From assembly GCA_947626685.1 (NCBI GenBank), contig CANQTD010000005.1, positions 1-64,000 of the forward strand: a stretch of 64,000 nucleotides of DNA, written 5' to 3'. The notes beneath the pieces were generated by a model. It saw only the letters and a program-made list of their open reading frames with translations. It was not told the origin of the DNA and ran no database searches. The position numbers and the translations under genes are program-made. The DNA comes from an uncultured Clostridia bacterium (GTDB lineage: Bacteria; Bacillota; Clostridia; Christensenellales; Borkfalkiaceae). Positions 53,496 to 62,241 of this stretch are shown piece by piece; position 1 is the first letter of the stretch, and each line of letters starts with the position of its first letter.

Positions 53496-56339
53496 ATGTT
53501 AGAACTCAAAAATTTGACCAAGATCTACCGGACGAAGGGTGCGGACGTGAAGGCGCTCGACAACGTTTCCCTCACGTTCGGCAAAACGGGGCTTGTCTTT
53601 TTGCTCGGGAAGTCCGGCAGCGGCAAGAGCACCCTCCTGAACGTCGCGGGCGGGCTCGACAGCCCCTCCTCGGGGGAGGTCATCGTCATGGGCAAGTCGT
53701 CCAAAGATTTCTCGGGGAGCGACTTCGATTCCTACCGCAATACCTATGTGGGGTTCGTCTTTCAGGAGTACAACGTCCTCAACGAATTTAATGTGGAGGA
53801 AAACGTCGCCCTCGCCCTCGAATTGCAGGGGAAAAAGAAGAACAGGGCGGAGATCGACGCGATCCTCAAAGAGGTGGAGCTCGGCGCGCTCGCAAAGCGC
53901 AGGCCGAACACGCTCTCGGGCGGGCAGAAACAGCGCATCGCGATCGCCCGCGCCCTCGTCAAGGACCCGCAGATCATCATGGCGGACGAACCCACGGGGG
54001 CTCTCGATTCGGCGACGGGGAAACAGGTCTTTGAGACCCTCAAAAGGCTCTCGGAGAAGCGGCTCGTCATCGTCGTCTCGCACGACCGCGAGTTCGCCGA
54101 GTTCTACGGCGACCGCATCATCGAGCTGAAGGACGGAAAAGTCATCTCCGACGTCACCAAAGTGCGCGAGAAAGGAGAAGAGATCGCCCCGAACATCACG
54201 CGCCACGGAGATACCCTCTCCGTCAGGGGCGGGACGGCGGACGAGGCCACCATGTCTGCGATCGTGTCCTTCCTGCGGGAAAACGACGGGGAGATCCTCA
54301 TCTCCAGAGACGGGAATGACATCGCCGCCTTCAAGCGCACCGCGCGCATGGGCGACGACGGCTCGCGCGAGCAGTTCGCCGTCTCCCCTCCCCCCGTAAA
54401 ATACGAGGGCAAAAAGGCGAAGTTCATCCGCTCGCGGCTGCCCGCGGGAAAGGCGATCGCGATCGGCGCGTCCTCTCTCAGGCTCAAACCCTTCCGCCTC
54501 ATCCTCACCATCCTCCTGTCCACGTTCGCCTTCATCATGTTCGGGCTCTTTTCGACCATGATGTTTTACGACGGCCGGTCGGTGCTCGCGCGCTCCTTCC
54601 TCGCGAGCGAATACTCCTACCTCACGGCGGGGAAACAGTACGCGGTGCGCATGAGCGTGAGCGGCGACAACGGGTACGAGTACACCTTCCGCGAGACGGC
54701 GCGCTTTACGGAGGAGGAGATCTCCTCTTTCGGACAACATTCGTTCGGCACATATGACATCGGCGGGTTCACCGCCTCGAATATCGCGATCGATCCGAGC
54801 GATTACTCCTACTACATTCCCATCGTCCGCCGCGTCGCCGCTTTGCCCGAAGGTCACCCCCTGCGTACGGACATGGTGGGGTCGTATCCCGTCTCGCCCG
54901 ATCAGATCGCGGTGAGCGAATACTTCCTCGAATGCGCCGAGAACTCCACGTTCACCCTTGCGGACGGCACGGGGACGAAGAAAATCGCCTCCGCGGACGA
55001 CCTCATCGGCGAGACCGTTCTCATGCAGGGGATCCCCTTCGAAGTGACGGGCGTGTTCAAGGGGAGCGGCGTCTTTGAGAAGTACCGCTCCCTCAAAGAG
55101 AACGACGCGAATTGGCTCGTGTCCATCATGTACCAACAGTTTTTAAGCGAAGGCCTGCCCACGCTCGCGCTCGTTTCGGACAGCTTCCGCGAGACCTATT
55201 CCTACCTGTTTCACTTCCTTGAGAGCGGCCCGTCGTTCGACCCCTCGTACGATATTTCCTCCACGTTCGAGCTGCACTACGGGCCGAACGAGGGGGACCT
55301 CTTTTGGGAGGACCGCGTCAAAGTGTACGACGGCGATCCCGCTTACGCCGTCGACTTCTTCGGCGAAGAGCAGACCGTTCTCGAGGACGACGAGCTCATT
55401 TTGCCCGCCTCCTATCTGCGCATGTACTACGAAACGGCCATGCCCGAGGAATTTGCCGCCGTGCAGAGCGACTTTGTCGTCTGGGAGCAAAACGTTATCT
55501 TGGAGGACGTGGGGGACGGCTTCCAGATGGAGCGGCCCGCCTCGCCCGAGGAGATCGCCGAAGCGCGGCAGAACGTCCTCGACTTCATAAAAGAACACCC
55601 CATATCGGGTTGGACGGTCGCGGTGGAGAAGGATTCCCCCCATCCGGTCCGCATCGTCGGGGCGTTCGCCGATCACGGGTCGGGCGGCGTGTTCTGCTCG
55701 CAAGCGTTTTACGACCTCGTGGAAGCGGCTCCCTACACGAGCTACTATGATACCAAGTATGAGCCCGAAGAAGGCGCCGTCTACGATACCGCGTTCGTTT
55801 TGATGCCGAGGTCGGAGGGCGCACTCAAATCGCTCCTCTCCTCTTTCGGAAAGACGGACGAGAGGGACGTCTCCTATGTCCTCAGCAACGTGCTGTACGA
55901 GAGCGTGGAGCTCGTCAATCTGGTCGTCGCCGCGCTCAAAGTGGTGTTCCTCGTCACGGGCATTCTGCTCGCGGTGTTCGCGTCCCTCCTCCTCTTCAAC
56001 TTTATCTCGGTGAGCATCGCGAATAAAAAGAAGGAGATCGGCATCCTGCGGGCGGTGGGTGCGCGCGGCGCGGACGTCTTTAAGATCTTCTTCTCCGAAT
56101 CGGGGATCATCGTGGGGATCTGCACCGTGGTCTCGGTGGTCGGCACCGCGCTCCTCGTCGCCCTGCTCAACTTCATTTTGCGCGTACAGGCGGGGCTCGA
56201 CGTCGCCATCTTCGTGTTCGGCCCCCTCTCCATTCTCGTCATGGTGGGCGTGGCCGCCCTCATCGCCTTTATCTCCACCTTCCTGCCCGTCTACTTCGCG
56301 GCACGCAAAAAGCCCGTCGAGTCGATACGGGCCCTGTAA
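53496..56339 (+). CDS. MacB/FtsX-type ABC exporter, fused ATPase-permease
   Basis: 947 residues. ATPase domain 1-235 with Walker A LGKSGSGKST, signature LSGGQKQR and Walker B IIMADEPTGALD. A membrane helix follows near 330-355, then a large extracellular domain (about 370-800) and three C-terminal helices, the first continuing into FISVSIANKKKEIGILRAVGAR, the FtsX hallmark. Such fusions act as dimers and drive outward transport of peptides or drugs. GGGAG precedes the ATG at 53496. Substrate unknown. Confidence 0.88.
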   Translation: MLELKNLTKIYRTKGADVKALDNVSLTFGKTGLVFLLGKSGSGKSTLLNVAGGLDSPSSGEVIVMGKSSKDFSGSDFDSYRNTYVGFVFQEYNVLNEFNVEENVALALELQGKKKNRAEIDAILKEVELGALAKRRPNTLSGGQKQRIAIARALVKDPQIIMADEPTGALDSATGKQVFETLKRLSEKRLVIVVSHDREFAEFYGDRIIELKDGKVISDVTKVREKGEEIAPNITRHGDTLSVRGGTADEATMSAIVSFLRENDGEILISRDGNDIAAFKRTARMGDDGSREQFAVSPPPVKYEGKKAKFIRSRLPAGKAIAIGASSLRLKPFRLILTILLSTFAFIMFGLFSTMMFYDGRSVLARSFLASEYSYLTAGKQYAVRMSVSGDNGYEYTFRETARFTEEEISSFGQHSFGTYDIGGFTASNIAIDPSDYSYYIPIVRRVAALPEGHPLRTDMVGSYPVSPDQIAVSEYFLECAENSTFTLADGTGTKKIASADDLIGETVLMQGIPFEVTGVFKGSGVFEKYRSLKENDANWLVSIMYQQFLSEGLPTLALVSDSFRETYSYLFHFLESGPSFDPSYDISSTFELHYGPNEGDLFWEDRVKVYDGDPAYAVDFFGEEQTVLEDDELILPASYLRMYYETAMPEEFAAVQSDFVVWEQNVILEDVGDGFQMERPASPEEIAEARQNVLDFIKEHPISGWTVAVEKDSPHPVRIVGAFADHGSGGVFCSQAFYDLVEAAPYTSYYDTKYEPEEGAVYDTAFVLMPRSEGALKSLLSSFGKTDERDVSYVLSNVLYESVELVNLVVAALKVVFLVTGILLAVFASLLLFNFISVSIANKKKEIGILRAVGARGADVFKIFFSESGIIVGICTVVSVVGTALLVALLNFILRVQAGLDVAIFVFGPLSILVMVGVAALIAFISTFLPVYFAARKKPVESIRAL

Positions 56340-56347
56340 AAAAATAA

Positions 56348-57283
56348 TCAGGTAAGAACGCTCTCAAAGACGCGCAAGGCGTTTGTGCGGGCGATCTTCT
56401 TGGCGACGCGGGAACCGAACGCCGCTGCGAGCTCTTCGATGAGGGAGGGCATGCGGGCGGCGTTTTTCATATACGCGTTTGCGGGAATGCCGTCGAAATC
56501 GCTGCCGATGGCGAGCACGTCCTCCCCGCCCACTGCGATGATATGCGCGGCATGTGCGAGAATGGCGCGGCGCTGCCCCTCCGCGCTTCGTTTGCCGCCG
56601 AGAAAAGCGGCGCAGAAGTTGAGCCCGACGATCCCCCCGCATTCGGCAAGAGAGCGGATCTGCCCGTCGGTCAGATTGCGCGCATGGGGAAACACGGCCG
56701 CCGCGCAGGAATGGCTCGCGAGAAAGGGGATCCCCGTCCTCTTGCTGAGCCGCGCGACGTCCCCGAACGCGCCGTCGCTCGCATGGGACACGTCGATGAG
56801 CATGCCGAGCTCCTGCATGCGTTCGATCAGGGAGAAGCCGAACGGTTTGAGACCGCGCTCTTCACGCAAAAGGGCGGCACCATGTCCGAGGTCTCCCCTT
56901 CCGTAAGCGACAAAATTGGGATAACCGATCTCGTTTTCGCGGTTCCACAGAAGGGTCATCATGCGCACGCCGCGCGCGTAGAGGGTCTCGAGCTTGCCGA
57001 GGTCGCCCTCGACGGCGCCGCCCTCTTCCACCGTGAGCATGGCGCAGAGCTTTTCTTCGCGGATATCCGAGAACGTTCTCACGGGGAGATACCCCTCGCG
57101 GGCGCACATTTCGCCGAATTTATCGCAAAGGGAGAGGGCGCGGGCGAACCGCCCCTCTTGTTCTTCGAGGAAGGCGGCAAAGCACTGCACCCCGCAGCCG
57201 CCGCGCTCCAACAATTCCCGCGTGACCTGAAAGACGCCCTCCGTTTTCGTGAGAGCGTCTGTGTGCAGATCGATGTATTTCAT
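56348..57283 (-). CDS. Membrane-dipeptidase-type metallopeptidase
   Basis: 311 residues of the renal dipeptidase (M19) family. Zinc ligands are visible: DLHTD at residues 5-9, E in LTVEEGGAVEG, H in DVSHAS, and H in ASHSCAAAVFPHARNLTD; GSDFDGIP completes the site. The family hydrolyses dipeptides, sometimes containing D-residues. Its ATG overlaps the spoVM stop (ATGA), so it is part of the essential operon, which is not the usual place for it. Confidence 0.88.
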   Translation of the reverse strand: MKYIDLHTDALTKTEGVFQVTRELLERGGCGVQCFAAFLEEQEGRFARALSLCDKFGEMCAREGYLPVRTFSDIREEKLCAMLTVEEGGAVEGDLGKLETLYARGVRMMTLLWNRENEIGYPNFVAYGRGDLGHGAALLREERGLKPFGFSLIERMQELGMLIDVSHASDGAFGDVARLSKRTGIPFLASHSCAAAVFPHARNLTDGQIRSLAECGGIVGLNFCAAFLGGKRSAEGQRRAILAHAAHIIAVGGEDVLAIGSDFDGIPANAYMKNAARMPSLIEELAAAFGSRVAKKIARTNALRVFESVLT

Positions 57284-57345
57284 CCTTTGTAGAACAGCCG
57301 TACAATGCAGCCGAGCACCCTCGGGAGCTTGAAACAGATGATCAT
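57280..57345 (-). CDS. spoVM: SpoVM, spore coat morphogenesis peptide
   Basis: A 21-residue peptide, FKLPRVLGCIVRLF at its core, matching the amphipathic helix of Bacillus SpoVM (26 residues, with IKLPKFLGGIVRAML). SpoVM recognises the convex forespore membrane and anchors the coat protein SpoIVA. The gene lies directly after thiN, as in Bacillus, with ATGA overlaps at both ends. It is five residues shorter than the Bacillus peptide and carries two cysteines. Confidence 0.82.
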   Translation of the reverse strand: MIICFKLPRVLGCIVRLFYKG

Positions 57346-57974
57346 ACAACCTCCTCGTCGACGATAACGAGCACATGCCCCCTCTCCACCGAAAACGAAA
57401 AATCCTCGTTTTCCGTGAGATTGGAGACGCCGCGCGTGGAGCCATAGCGGAGCCAAAGGTCGCCCTCCGCATATTTGAGCCCCCACATATTCAGGATATG
57501 CGCGTCGCCGCCGAAAGGCAACAGCGAGACCGTCTGCCCCCTCTTGCAGGGAAAACGGCGCGTCCCCTTGCCGCAGAGAAAGATCTCCGCGCCGTTCGTC
57601 TTGCATACGGCCTCTGCGCCTCCCGCCTCGGCCGCCTTATACAGAAGGTGGAGATTGCCGAGAAAGTGGTCCTCCCGTCCCCCTCCGCCGCCGTAAAAGA
57701 CGATTTCCGTGGCACCCATGTCCAAAGCGAGGTCTACGGCAAGCTCTCCGTCCGTCTCGTTTTTCTCGGAGGGAAACCGCCTGCGGGGAGCGGGATAGGG
57801 CGTCTCGTGAAGGGAGTCGAAGTCGCCCAAGTTTTCGTCGATCTTCACCCTCCCCTTCGCCCAGGAAAACGCCCCGTCGCAGCAGATCACAAAGGCTCCG
57901 TCGGCAAAAATTTGCCCGCGGTACGGCTCGCCGTTGAGGAGAATGACAACGCGTTTGCGCTCTCCGCGGCTCAT
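57342..57974 (-). CDS. thiN: Thiamine pyrophosphokinase
   Basis: 210 residues. GDFDS and NETDGELAVDLAL are the catalytic and magnesium-binding motifs, with GGGGGREDH following. The enzyme makes thiamine diphosphate from thiamine and ATP. ATGA overlaps with rpe upstream and spoVM downstream. Confidence 0.92.
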   Translation of the reverse strand: MSRGERKRVVILLNGEPYRGQIFADGAFVICCDGAFSWAKGRVKIDENLGDFDSLHETPYPAPRRRFPSEKNETDGELAVDLALDMGATEIVFYGGGGGREDHFLGNLHLLYKAAEAGGAEAVCKTNGAEIFLCGKGTRRFPCKRGQTVSLLPFGGDAHILNMWGLKYAEGDLWLRYGSTRGVSNLTENEDFSFSVERGHVLVIVDEEVV

Positions 57975-58615
57975 CCGCGCAGCCTCGCGATCGCTTGCGC
58001 CATATCCGCGGAGCGGAACACCGCGCTGCCCGCGACGATGACGTTCGCGCCCGCCGCGATCACGTCTTTTACGTTCTCTTCCGTGATCCCGCCGTCCACT
58101 TCGATATCGAGATCGCTTCTTCCGATCTTCTCACAGCGGTTGCGGAGTTTTTCGATCTTTTTCAGCGTTTCGGGAATGAATTTCTGCCCGCCCCAACCGG
58201 GGTGCACGCTCATCAGGAGCAGCATGTCGGCAGTCTCCGCGGCGGGGAAGAGCTTCTCCACGTCCGTTTCGGGGTTGACGACCGCGCTCTTTTTCACGCC
58301 GTAACCCTCAATCTGCCTGAAAAGGCGGACCAAGTCGCACACCTCCGCATGCACGGTGATCACGTCCGCGCCCGCCTTTGCGAAATCCTCGATGTGCGTT
58401 TCGGGATGGAGCACCATGAGATGGCAGTCGAGCGGCAGAGACGTTTTCGGACGGATATCCCTCACCATCTGCGCGCCGAACGTGATGGGCGGAACAAAAT
58501 TCCCGTCCATGACGTCGCAGTGCACGAGATCGGCGCCGCACGCCTCCAATGCCTTCACGGTCTCCCCTGCGTGCGAAAAATCGCTCGCCAGAATGCTCGG
58601 CGCAATTTTGATCAT
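57971..58615 (-). CDS. rpe: Ribulose-phosphate 3-epimerase
   Basis: 214 residues, the normal size. The TIM-barrel signatures are complete: IAPSILASDF, LVHCDVMDGNFVPP, the LDCHLMV histidine, MSVHPGWGGQKF and the DGGI near the C-terminus. It interconverts ribulose 5-phosphate and xylulose 5-phosphate. Its ATG overlaps the rlmN stop (ATGA). Confidence 0.95.
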   Translation of the reverse strand: MIKIAPSILASDFSHAGETVKALEACGADLVHCDVMDGNFVPPITFGAQMVRDIRPKTSLPLDCHLMVLHPETHIEDFAKAGADVITVHAEVCDLVRLFRQIEGYGVKKSAVVNPETDVEKLFPAAETADMLLLMSVHPGWGGQKFIPETLKKIEKLRNRCEKIGRSDLDIEVDGGITEENVKDVIAAGANVIVAGSAVFRSADMAQAIARLRG

Positions 58616-59655
58616 CGCTGTCCTCCTTCGATATATCTTGCCCGCAGCTGCCCGCAGGCGCCGCCGATGTCGCTCCCCATGCTCCGTCGGAGGGTGGCGG
58701 AGATCCCCATTTGCTGTAAGGTCTCCAAAAATTTCTGCGCGGTCTCCTCCGAAGTGCCCTTCAAATTCCGCTCCTTTACCTCGTTGAGGCGGATGAGGTT
58801 GACATGGCACGGCTTCCCCCTCAAAAGGCGGGCGAGCGATTCCGCATGACCCATGTCCGCATTCTCCCCCTCGATAAGGCTGTATTCGAAGATATAACGC
58901 CGCCCCGTTTTTTCGAAATATTCGTCGCACGCCGCGAGGATCTCCGCGATCGAATAGCGGTTCGCTATGGGCATGGTGCGGCGTCTCTCGCCGTCCGTCA
59001 CGGCGTGCAGGGAGACGGTGAGCGTGAGCGGGATCCCTTCGAGCGCGAACTGTTTCATTTGGGGAACGAGCCCGCATGTGGAGAGGCTCACGTTGCGCGC
59101 GCTGATGCGGATCCCTCCCTCCGCCGTGAGGTTGCGCAGAAATCTGACGACGCTATCATAGTTGTCGAAGGGCTCGCCGCTGCCCATGAGCACGACGTTG
59201 GTGACGGCGCGGTCTTTGAGCGTGCCCCCTTCCGAGCGGTTGACGGCGAGGATCTGCCCCAAGATTTCTCCCGCGGAGAGATCGCGGACCCTTCCGCCGA
59301 GCGTGGAAGCGCAGAATTTGCACCCCATGCGGCAGCCTACCTGCGTCGAAACGCACTGCGTGTTGCCGTATTGGTACTTCATGAGCACGCCCTCGACGAG
59401 GTTTCCGTCCGCAAGCGCGAAGAGGAATTTTTTCGTGCCGTCTTTGGATGTGAACACCTCGCGGATCGCGACGGGTTCATCCTCATACTCCGAGAGGAGC
59501 CGCTCGCGCATAGGCGCGGGGACCGGCAGCGAAGAGATGCGCTTCCCCTGCATGAGCCCCTCGAAGATCTGCTTTGCGCGGAAAGGTTTTTCGCCCCCGC
59601 TTTCCACAAGGGCGAGCAGCTCCCCGAAAGACAGATCCTGTAATATCTTCTTCAT
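58612..59655 (-). CDS. rlmN: Dual-specificity 23S rRNA/tRNA methyltransferase RlmN
   Basis: 347 residues. The radical-SAM motif CRMGCKFC binds the 4Fe-4S cluster; MGSGEPFDNYDSV and the C-terminal cysteine segment ACGQLRA complete the family. It methylates A2503 in 23S rRNA and A37 in some tRNAs. Part of the essential operon. Confidence 0.95.
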   Translation of the reverse strand: MKKILQDLSFGELLALVESGGEKPFRAKQIFEGLMQGKRISSLPVPAPMRERLLSEYEDEPVAIREVFTSKDGTKKFLFALADGNLVEGVLMKYQYGNTQCVSTQVGCRMGCKFCASTLGGRVRDLSAGEILGQILAVNRSEGGTLKDRAVTNVVLMGSGEPFDNYDSVVRFLRNLTAEGGIRISARNVSLSTCGLVPQMKQFALEGIPLTLTVSLHAVTDGERRRTMPIANRYSIAEILAACDEYFEKTGRRYIFEYSLIEGENADMGHAESLARLLRGKPCHVNLIRLNEVKERNLKGTSEETAQKFLETLQQMGISATLRRSMGSDIGGACGQLRARYIEGGQR

Positions 59656-60866
59656 GCTCTCCTCATTTTGCAGACATAGAAGCCTGCGCCGTATGCCGTA
59701 TCGGGCAGAAATTGCAGTCCGAATTGCGTTTTTTCGTGGGGAAGCGGACAGTCCGCGCGCTCGATCTCAAACGCGGGGTGCGTCTCGGAAAATTTGCGCA
59801 CGACGCCGTCGTTCTCCCTCTCGAGCAGAGAACAGGTGGCGTAATAGAGGCGGCCGCCCCTTTTTACATATCGCGCGCAGTTGTCGAGAATGGCCGTTTG
59901 CAGAGCGACGAGCTCGGACATGCCCCCCTCGTTTTTCCTCAACGGGAGATCGGGATTCTCCGCAACGGTGCCGAGGCCCGAGCAGGGCGCGTCCACGAGA
60001 ACGCCGTCGAACGCCTCCGAAAAGGCGGGGTCGAACGCCGCGCTGTCCCTTTGCAGGGCGGTCACGTTTTGCGCACCCATGCGCGCAGCATAGCTTTCGA
60101 TGAGCCCCACGCGGTGGGCGTGTACGTCGCAGGAGACGATTTTGCGGCATCTCTCCGAAAGAAGCACGCTCTTCCCGCCGGGCGCGGCGCATGCGTCGAG
60201 AAGGGCGTCGCACCCCTCGACAACGGAGCATACGGCGACCGAACCCACCGACTGAAAGGTGTAATCCCCGCGCGAAAAACCCTCGTCGCGGGTGAAATTG
60301 CGGAAGAGTTTGACGGTATCGAAGGGCGTATCCTCGTGCGGAAGGGAGAGATAGTTCTCCATGCCGCGCACGAAGCGCACCGAGACGCCGCGGCTCTTCG
60401 CGAGCAGGATCGCCTCCGCGCGCGGACCGTAGCGGTCGCAGATCTCGTCTAAGGCAAAGCGGGGAAAATTGCTGAGGACGGCGAGCCTGTCCCTCCCCTC
60501 GGGAAGGCGGACGTTTTCTTCGGCGAAGTTCCTGAGCGCAGCGTTCACGAATCCCGCCATGCCCCCTTTCCCGATCTCCCGCACGAGCGAAACGGCCTCG
60601 GAGACCGCAACGGGGCGGGGCATGTCCGCAAACAGCATGCCCGCAAGGGCAATTTTGAGCACGAGGCGAACGGCAGGCTTGGGCGGTTTCTCGGAGAGCG
60701 TGCGGACGCAGAGATCGAGGTAGGCGTTGTTTTCGAGCACGCAGTAGCAGAGTTTCACCGTCCTGCCGTGCCCGCCCGCGGGAAGGGACGAGAGCGCGAT
60801 CTTGAGGTGCGCGCCCTCCGCATACACCCGCGTGAGCACCCTGTATGCGTCAAGAAAGGCGTTCAA
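59652..60866 (-). CDS. rsmB: 16S rRNA (cytosine-967-C5) methyltransferase RsmB
   Basis: 404 residues. An N-terminal NusB-like helical domain (about 1-130) and a C-terminal SAM-dependent domain with DACAAPGGKSVLLSERC and the catalytic cysteine in DAPCSGLGTVAENPD. The first in-frame start is TTG at 60866, overlapping the fmt end by 17 bp; no ATG lies nearby in frame. Confidence 0.92.
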   Translation of the reverse strand: MNAFLDAYRVLTRVYAEGAHLKIALSSLPAGGHGRTVKLCYCVLENNAYLDLCVRTLSEKPPKPAVRLVLKIALAGMLFADMPRPVAVSEAVSLVREIGKGGMAGFVNAALRNFAEENVRLPEGRDRLAVLSNFPRFALDEICDRYGPRAEAILLAKSRGVSVRFVRGMENYLSLPHEDTPFDTVKLFRNFTRDEGFSRGDYTFQSVGSVAVCSVVEGCDALLDACAAPGGKSVLLSERCRKIVSCDVHAHRVGLIESYAARMGAQNVTALQRDSAAFDPAFSEAFDGVLVDAPCSGLGTVAENPDLPLRKNEGGMSELVALQTAILDNCARYVKRGGRLYYATCSLLERENDGVVRKFSETHPAFEIERADCPLPHEKTQFGLQFLPDTAYGAGFYVCKMRRA

Positions 60867-61773
60867 AACGCATCCCCTTTGCGACTTTTCTGCCGTTCAG
60901 AAAGTCGCGCGCGGACATTCTTCTCCCGCCCGCAGGCTGGAGTTCGGTGACGCGCACCGCGCCCTCGCCACATTTTACGAGAAGCCCCGTCTTTGCCGAA
61001 TCCCCGACGACCGTTCCCGCGGGGACGTCCTCATCGCAGGGGACCTCTTCGGCGAAGTAAAAATTGAGCTGGGTGCCTGCGATGCAGCCGTAAGCGAAGG
61101 GCGCGGGAGAAAGGCCGCGGATGAGGCAGGAGACCTCGCGGGCAGGCCGCGTGAAATCCACTTGGGTGCGGGAGACCTTTTTGCAGACAGAGCCCTCGCC
61201 CTGTTTCGTGAGGGGAAGCTCGCCGCGCCCGATCATCGCGAGCGCCTGCCCGATGAGCCCGCAGGAGAGACGGGAGAGGCGGTCGGAGAGGGTGCCGCAA
61301 TCGTCAGAATCGTAGATGGGGCAGGATTTTTGGAGCAAAATGTCCCCCGTGTCCAGCCCGAGCTCCGTCTTCATGATCGTGATCCCCGTCTCGCGGCAGC
61401 CGTCGATGATGGCCCGCGCGATGGGCGCCGCGCCGCGGTAGGCGGGAAGCAGGGAGGCGTGGATGTTCCATACTCCGAGCGGAAAGAGATCCAACACTTC
61501 CTGCGTGAGGATCTGCCCATAGGCGCAGGTGACCATGAGATCCGCCCCGCATGCGGCGAGGGCGGCATAGTCTATGCGCAATTTTTCGGGTTGGAGAACG
61601 GGTATGCCCATTCTCTCCGCCTGTTCTTTGACGGGCGAGGGGGTGAGGATCCCCTTTCTGCCCTGCGGCCTGTCGGGTTGGGTGAGGACGGCGGCGATCT
61701 CGTGCCCCGCCTCCGAGATCGCGCAAAGGGGAAGGACGGCGAAATCGGGCGTCCCTGCAAATACAAGTTTCAT
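60850..61773 (-). CDS. fmt: Methionyl-tRNA formyltransferase
   Basis: 307 residues. N-terminal Rossmann-like domain starting MKLVFAGTPDFAV, with the formyl-transfer motif NIHASLLPAYRGAAPI near residue 107, and a C-terminal tRNA-binding domain. It formylates initiator Met-tRNA. It follows def by one base pair, the usual pairing. Confidence 0.95.
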   Translation of the reverse strand: MKLVFAGTPDFAVLPLCAISEAGHEIAAVLTQPDRPQGRKGILTPSPVKEQAERMGIPVLQPEKLRIDYAALAACGADLMVTCAYGQILTQEVLDLFPLGVWNIHASLLPAYRGAAPIARAIIDGCRETGITIMKTELGLDTGDILLQKSCPIYDSDDCGTLSDRLSRLSCGLIGQALAMIGRGELPLTKQGEGSVCKKVSRTQVDFTRPAREVSCLIRGLSPAPFAYGCIAGTQLNFYFAEEVPCDEDVPAGTVVGDSAKTGLLVKCGEGAVRVTELQPAGGRRMSARDFLNGRKVAKGMRFERLS

Positions 61774-62229
61774 TCAGTCCTCCGCGTCGCGGACGTCCTC
61801 CGCTTTATCGGTATAGAGGATCCCGTCGAGATGGTCGAGTTCATGGCAGACGGCGCGGGCGAAGAAGCCGCGGGCGACGAGGGAATATTTATCCCCCTTG
61901 CGGTCCTGAAAGAGGATCTTCACCTTCGCGGGGCGGACGACGGTGCCCGCCTTGCCGCGGACGGAGAGACAGCCCTCCGCTCCCCTCTGCTCCCCCTTCT
62001 GCCAGACGAATACGGGATTGATAAATTCGAAGTACCCCTCCTCCACGTCCACGACGACCGCGCGCACGGGGACGCCCACCTGCGGTGCGGCGAGGCCCGC
62101 CCCCTCCGCTTTTTTGAGGGTCTCCTTCATGTCGTCGAGAAGAACGTCGAGCTCTTTGCCGAACGACGTCACGGGCGTGCATTTTTGGCGGAGAACGGGG
62201 TCTCCGATCTGAACGATCTTACGAATCAT
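61774..62229 (-). CDS. def: Peptide deformylase
   Basis: 151 residues with all three motifs: GAGLAAPQVG, EGCLSV (metal-ligand cysteine) and CHELDHLDG (two histidines and the catalytic glutamate). It removes the N-formyl group from nascent proteins and acts directly after Fmt in the same pathway. It starts 13 bp after priA. Confidence 0.96.
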   Translation of the reverse strand: MIRKIVQIGDPVLRQKCTPVTSFGKELDVLLDDMKETLKKAEGAGLAAPQVGVPVRAVVVDVEEGYFEFINPVFVWQKGEQRGAEGCLSVRGKAGTVVRPAKVKILFQDRKGDKYSLVARGFFARAVCHELDHLDGILYTDKAEDVRDAED

Positions 62230-62241
62230 ACGATACCTCGG

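Noticed and set aside
53499-55136. 545-codon minus-strand frame inside the ABC exporter
   Set aside because: Antisense to the conserved ATPase and permease; no motif or start site.
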